A DNA stretch of 9,516 nucleotides, taken from assembly GCA_023396615.1 (NCBI GenBank), contig JAEWVM010000013.1, positions 1 through 9,516 of the forward strand, read 5' to 3'. Source of the stretch: Spirochaetota bacterium. Lineage in GTDB: Bacteria > Spirochaetota > UBA4802 > JAFGJZ01. The notes under the pieces are model-generated. The model did not search any database. It was not told the origin of the DNA and saw nothing but the letters and a program-made list of their open reading frames with translations. Every line of letters begins with the position of its first letter. Within the stretch, counting starts at the first letter, position 1. A program made the position numbers and the translations under genes. Below, in pieces: positions 8,036 to 9,516 of this stretch.

Positions 8036-8311
8036 TTATTCATTCTCCTTTCTCAAAAGAGTCATAAATTTTCTACTGGGAAAAATTGTTTTAAGAAATA
8101 TTACATCTTTATTAATAACATAGGGCACACAATATGTGTAATCATTAAATTCAACGACAAAGATACGCTATCAGGGATATAGATCCTCATTCGGATGCGG
8201 AAAATCCAACAATACACCATTATCCGCTATTGACTTGATAATCTGCTCGAAAGAAATATTTCGTTCATTTTTCAGAATTTCATTCTTTTCAGAGCTGAAC
8301 TCAAATCTCAT
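8036..8311 (-). pseudogene. brnT: BrnT-like toxin gene with two consecutive in-frame stop codons
   Basis: Reading the minus strand from ATG 8311 gives MRFEFSSEKNEILKNERNIS and on to DLYP at codon 46. Codon 47 is TGA (8173-8171) and codon 48 is TAG (8170-8168). The same frame then continues with RIFVVEFNDYTYCVPYV and FLKTIFPSRK to TAA at 8036. The whole is 91 codons plus stop, the normal BrnT size, and it carries BrnT-like features: F-F---KN at the start, ISFE, a YP--RIFVVE strand and a C-terminal FLKTI-PSRK. BrnT toxins are RelE-fold ribonucleases that arrest translation. The stops remove the C-terminal half, including most of the sheet, so the gene is presumably inactive. No net frameshift is present. 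Other genes here end in TGA and TAG, so recoding is unlikely. One base inserted plus one deleted (CCC-GAT-CAG to CCCTGATAG) could explain both stops; a sequencing error is also possible. Confidence 0.75.
8044..8049 (-). promoter_or_regulatory. Ribosome binding site of the antitoxin gene, inside the toxin frame
   Basis: The minus strand reads AGGAGA. It is 9 bases from ATG 8034 and directly adjacent to ATG 8043, so it supports the former as start. It lies within the last codons of the toxin frame, so the antitoxin has its own strong initiation signal and need not depend wholly on ribosomes finishing the toxin. Confidence 0.65.
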
Positions 8312-8316
8312 GTTTA

Positions 8317-8345
8317 AAGCTATCTATTTGTGCGCACTTTGTCAA
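8317..8345 (-). promoter_or_regulatory. Promoter and likely operator of the toxin-antitoxin module
   Basis: The minus strand has a perfect TTGACA (8345-8340), a 17-base spacer and a poor -10, TAGCTT (8322-8317). Inside the spacer is the perfect palindrome GTGCGCAC (8337-8330). It stands out in an AT-rich context and is well placed for repression by a dimeric ribbon-helix-helix antitoxin. Transcription would begin at about the toxin ATG (8311), so the toxin mRNA might be nearly leaderless; no Shine-Dalgarno sequence is visible before it. The operator role is inference. Confidence 0.5.
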
Positions 8346-8433
8346 TATATATTTTCAGCAAACGCTTATATAACAGAAGATTTAAAAATATATCATCGAT
8401 TGTTTTCTGAATAATTCTTTCCTAAATATTTAG

Positions 8434-8439
8434 TATAAA
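8434..8439 (+). promoter_or_regulatory. Possible -10 box of the transporter gene
   Basis: TATAAA lies 35 bases before the chosen ATG in the gap between the divergent toxin module and the transporter gene. No convincing -35 occurs at 16-18 bases. The rest of 8346-8452 is plain AT-rich sequence in which I see nothing else. Confidence 0.25.
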
Positions 8440-8462
8440 TATACATGCCTCAATGACTATTC

Positions 8463-8467
8463 AGGAG
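8463..8467 (+). promoter_or_regulatory. Ribosome binding site of the EamA transporter gene
   Basis: AGGAG lies 6 bases before ATG 8474 and 3 before ATG 8471. It lies downstream of the first in-frame ATG (8453), so it argues that the upstream ATG is not the start. Confidence 0.65.
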
Positions 8468-8473
8468 CACATG

Positions 8474-9352
8474 ATGCTGAACAATATCTCACCGAAAATA
8501 AAACTTGCAGTCGGAGCCGTAATTATCAGCTTCTCTGGCGTATTCGTAAAAGCATCAAACGTCAATCCCGAATCGGCATCGTTTTTCAGATGCGCGTTCG
8601 GAGCGGCGGCGTATTTTATATTTCTGATTATCACAAAGAGATTCAAAATCAAATGCGGGAAATGGATGATATTTCCGGCCGCCGCGGGAATAATGTTCGC
8701 GGCAGATTTATTCTGCTGGCATCAGTCGATTTATTTTGTCGGACCCGGCCTTTCGACACTGCTTGGAAATTTTCAGGTATTTCTGGTTGCGTTAGCCGGT
8801 TTCATTTTATTCTCTGAAAAAATCCGCTATCAGTTCATATTGTCATGCCTTGCCGCATTCGCCGGGCTCTTTCTAATTATAAGAGGAAATATCAACTCGG
8901 CTGGTGAATTTTTCATTCCGGGAGTAATACTCGGACTCGCGACAAGCGTCTTTTACGCAGGTTATGTGATACTTTTAAAAAAATCACAACACGGGAACTC
9001 GCATGCATCTCTTAATATGTTTATCGTATCGGTTGTAACAGCAATGATTTCACTCGGATATATTTTATCAAAGGGGTCATTGCCGCAGATAGAAACAGCA
9101 AGAGGACTCGTCTTCATGCTAGCATACGGACTGATATGCCAGTTCGCGGCATGGTTACTTATCAGTTCATCACTTAAATCAGTCAAAGCATCAACAGCAG
9201 GAATACTTCTCATATTACAGCCGGTGTTTTCGTATGTCTGGGATATCCTTTTATTCGGAAAAGAAACCGGCACACTCGAAGCTGTTGGAGCAATAATCTG
9301 CGCTATCGCAGTTTATGCGGGAATTAAATATTCATCAAGGGATAGAGCATAA
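8474..9352 (+). CDS. EamA/DMT-superfamily membrane transporter
   Basis: The 292-residue protein is a typical member of the drug/metabolite transporter (10 TMS EamA) family of inner-membrane permeases, which export or import amino acids, nucleosides or other metabolites. Hydrophobic segments can be placed at about 10-27, 37-56, 66-84, 91-113, 119-136, 147-167, 179-198, 210-232, 238-260 and 267-284. They form two EamA repeats. The first repeat ends with the family's LGNFQVFLVALAGFILFSEK pattern (97-116). The second ends with an equivalent ILLILQPVFSYVWDILLFGK (244-263), each with a conserved Glu or Lys after the fourth helix. ATG 8474 is preferred because AGGAG lies 6 bases upstream; ATG 8453 would add 7 residues. 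The substrate cannot be predicted. The stop codon lies inside the first copy of a 12-bp direct repeat that opens the structured region at the window end. It is divergent from the toxin module. Confidence 0.92.
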   Translation: MLNNISPKIKLAVGAVIISFSGVFVKASNVNPESASFFRCAFGAAAYFIFLIITKRFKIKCGKWMIFPAAAGIMFAADLFCWHQSIYFVGPGLSTLLGNFQVFLVALAGFILFSEKIRYQFILSCLAAFAGLFLIIRGNINSAGEFFIPGVILGLATSVFYAGYVILLKKSQHGNSHASLNMFIVSVVTAMISLGYILSKGSLPQIETARGLVFMLAYGLICQFAAWLLISSSLKSVKASTAGILLILQPVFSYVWDILLFGKETGTLEAVGAIICAIAVYAGIKYSSRDRA

Positions 9353-9395
9353 GGCTTCGATATTTCCGAGTGTCGGAGTACAACATAAGGCTTCG
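9348..9395. repeat. 12-bp direct repeat, 36 bases apart
   Basis: CATAAGGCTTCG occurs exactly at 9348-9359 and 9384-9395. The first copy contains the transporter's TAA stop. The second is part of a small hairpin (AAGGC 9387-9391, loop TTC, GCCTT 9395-9399). Two exact 12-mers 36 bases apart point to a duplicated repeat unit or an insertion footprint. Confidence 0.6.
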
Positions 9396-9492
9396 CCTTT
9401 GAGATCCCACTCCTGGCTCTTGTCGGGCGAATTCCTCGCACCGGCTCTGCCGGATGCTGCGGTCGCCCGAGTGGTGTCGCGTTGGGCGCGAC
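9353..9492. repeat. GC-rich, hairpin-dense intergenic element (possible interspersed repeat or structured RNA)
   Basis: After the transporter stop the base composition changes sharply; 9401-9492 is about 68% G+C by hand count in an otherwise AT-rich window. Five stems are visible. TCCGA/TCGGA pairs at 9365-9369 and 9373-9377. AAGGC/GCCTT pairs at 9387-9391 and 9395-9399. An outer stem TCGGGCGA/TCGCCCGA (9423-9430, 9463-9470) encloses GCACCGGC/GCCGG-a-TGC (9438-9445, 9449-9457). GTCGCG/CGCGAC pairs at 9476-9481 and 9487-9492. CCGAGTG also occurs twice (9366-9372, 9467-9473). No run of T follows any stem, so it is not a simple terminator. Likely explanations are a palindromic interspersed repeat family, a miniature transposable element or a structured RNA; I cannot choose between them. 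Its far edge may lie outside the window. Confidence 0.5.
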
Positions 9493-9516
9493 GTTTGAAA
9501 TATTTTGCTTTCATTC

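Noticed and set aside
8168..8173. Stop-codon readthrough or a recoded genetic code in the toxin frame
   Set aside because: ftsH and tilS end in TGA and the 563-residue gene ends in TAG, so both codons act as stops here; no selenocysteine-type structure is evident.
8347..8393. A 9-bp inverted repeat ATATATTTT/AAAATATAT in the toxin-transporter intergenic region
   Set aside because: It is made only of A and T in very AT-rich sequence and is likely to occur by chance.
9348..9395. A CRISPR-like repeat with 36-base spacing
   Set aside because: There are only two copies of 12 bp, no spacer pattern and no cas genes nearby.
9335..9514. A 59-codon minus-strand reading frame starting MKAKYFKRRAQRD and running through the GC-rich element
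   Set aside because: It runs through palindromic repeat DNA, overlaps the end of the transporter gene antisense, contains repeated EALC segments that mirror the DNA repeat, and its ribosome site would be outside the window. It is probably spurious.

Overview
The window is about 9.5 kb of AT-rich bacterial chromosome, mostly housekeeping genes. The stop codons of the intact genes include TAA, TAG and TGA, so the standard code applies. The proteins (RecG, FtsH, TilS, a hexose phosphomutase) point to a bacterium but do not fix the phylum. The ~575-residue phosphomutase is of a kind I associate with Clostridia-like and spirochaete-like lineages, and I give no firmer placement.

Layout. (1) 1-831, plus strand: the C-terminal 276 codons of recG, cut by the window edge. 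(2) 834-5810, minus strand: a compact operon read tilS -> ftsH -> an unrecognised 563-residue protein. The last two overlap by 4 bases (ATGA), and the operon ends 2 bases from the convergent recG stop. (3) 5917-7644, plus strand: an alpha-phosphohexomutase gene divergent from tilS, followed by a strong hairpin terminator. (4) 7750-8345, minus strand: a small type II toxin-antitoxin module. It has a BrnT-like toxin reading frame with two consecutive in-frame stop codons, then an intact CopG/ribbon-helix-helix (BrnA-like) antitoxin. A promoter with a perfect TTGACA box and an 8-bp palindrome in its spacer sits upstream. (5) 8474-9352, plus strand: a ten-helix EamA/DMT-family transporter. (6) 9348-9492: a GC-rich (about 68% G+C by eye in its second part), hairpin-dense stretch with a 12-bp direct repeat, unlike the rest of the window and probably an interspersed repeat or structured RNA.

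How the genes relate. TilS (tRNA-Ile lysidine synthesis) and FtsH (membrane AAA protease) are commonly neighbours in bacteria. The third gene is translationally coupled to ftsH, so it is probably made with it, but its function is unknown. RecG, the phosphomutase and the transporter look like independent units. The toxin-antitoxin module sits alone between the phosphomutase and transporter genes and appears to be decaying: the toxin seems disabled while the antitoxin and the promoter remain.

The least explained items are the 563-residue ftsH-coupled protein, the doubly stopped toxin with its intact antitoxin, and the GC-rich structured element at the right end.
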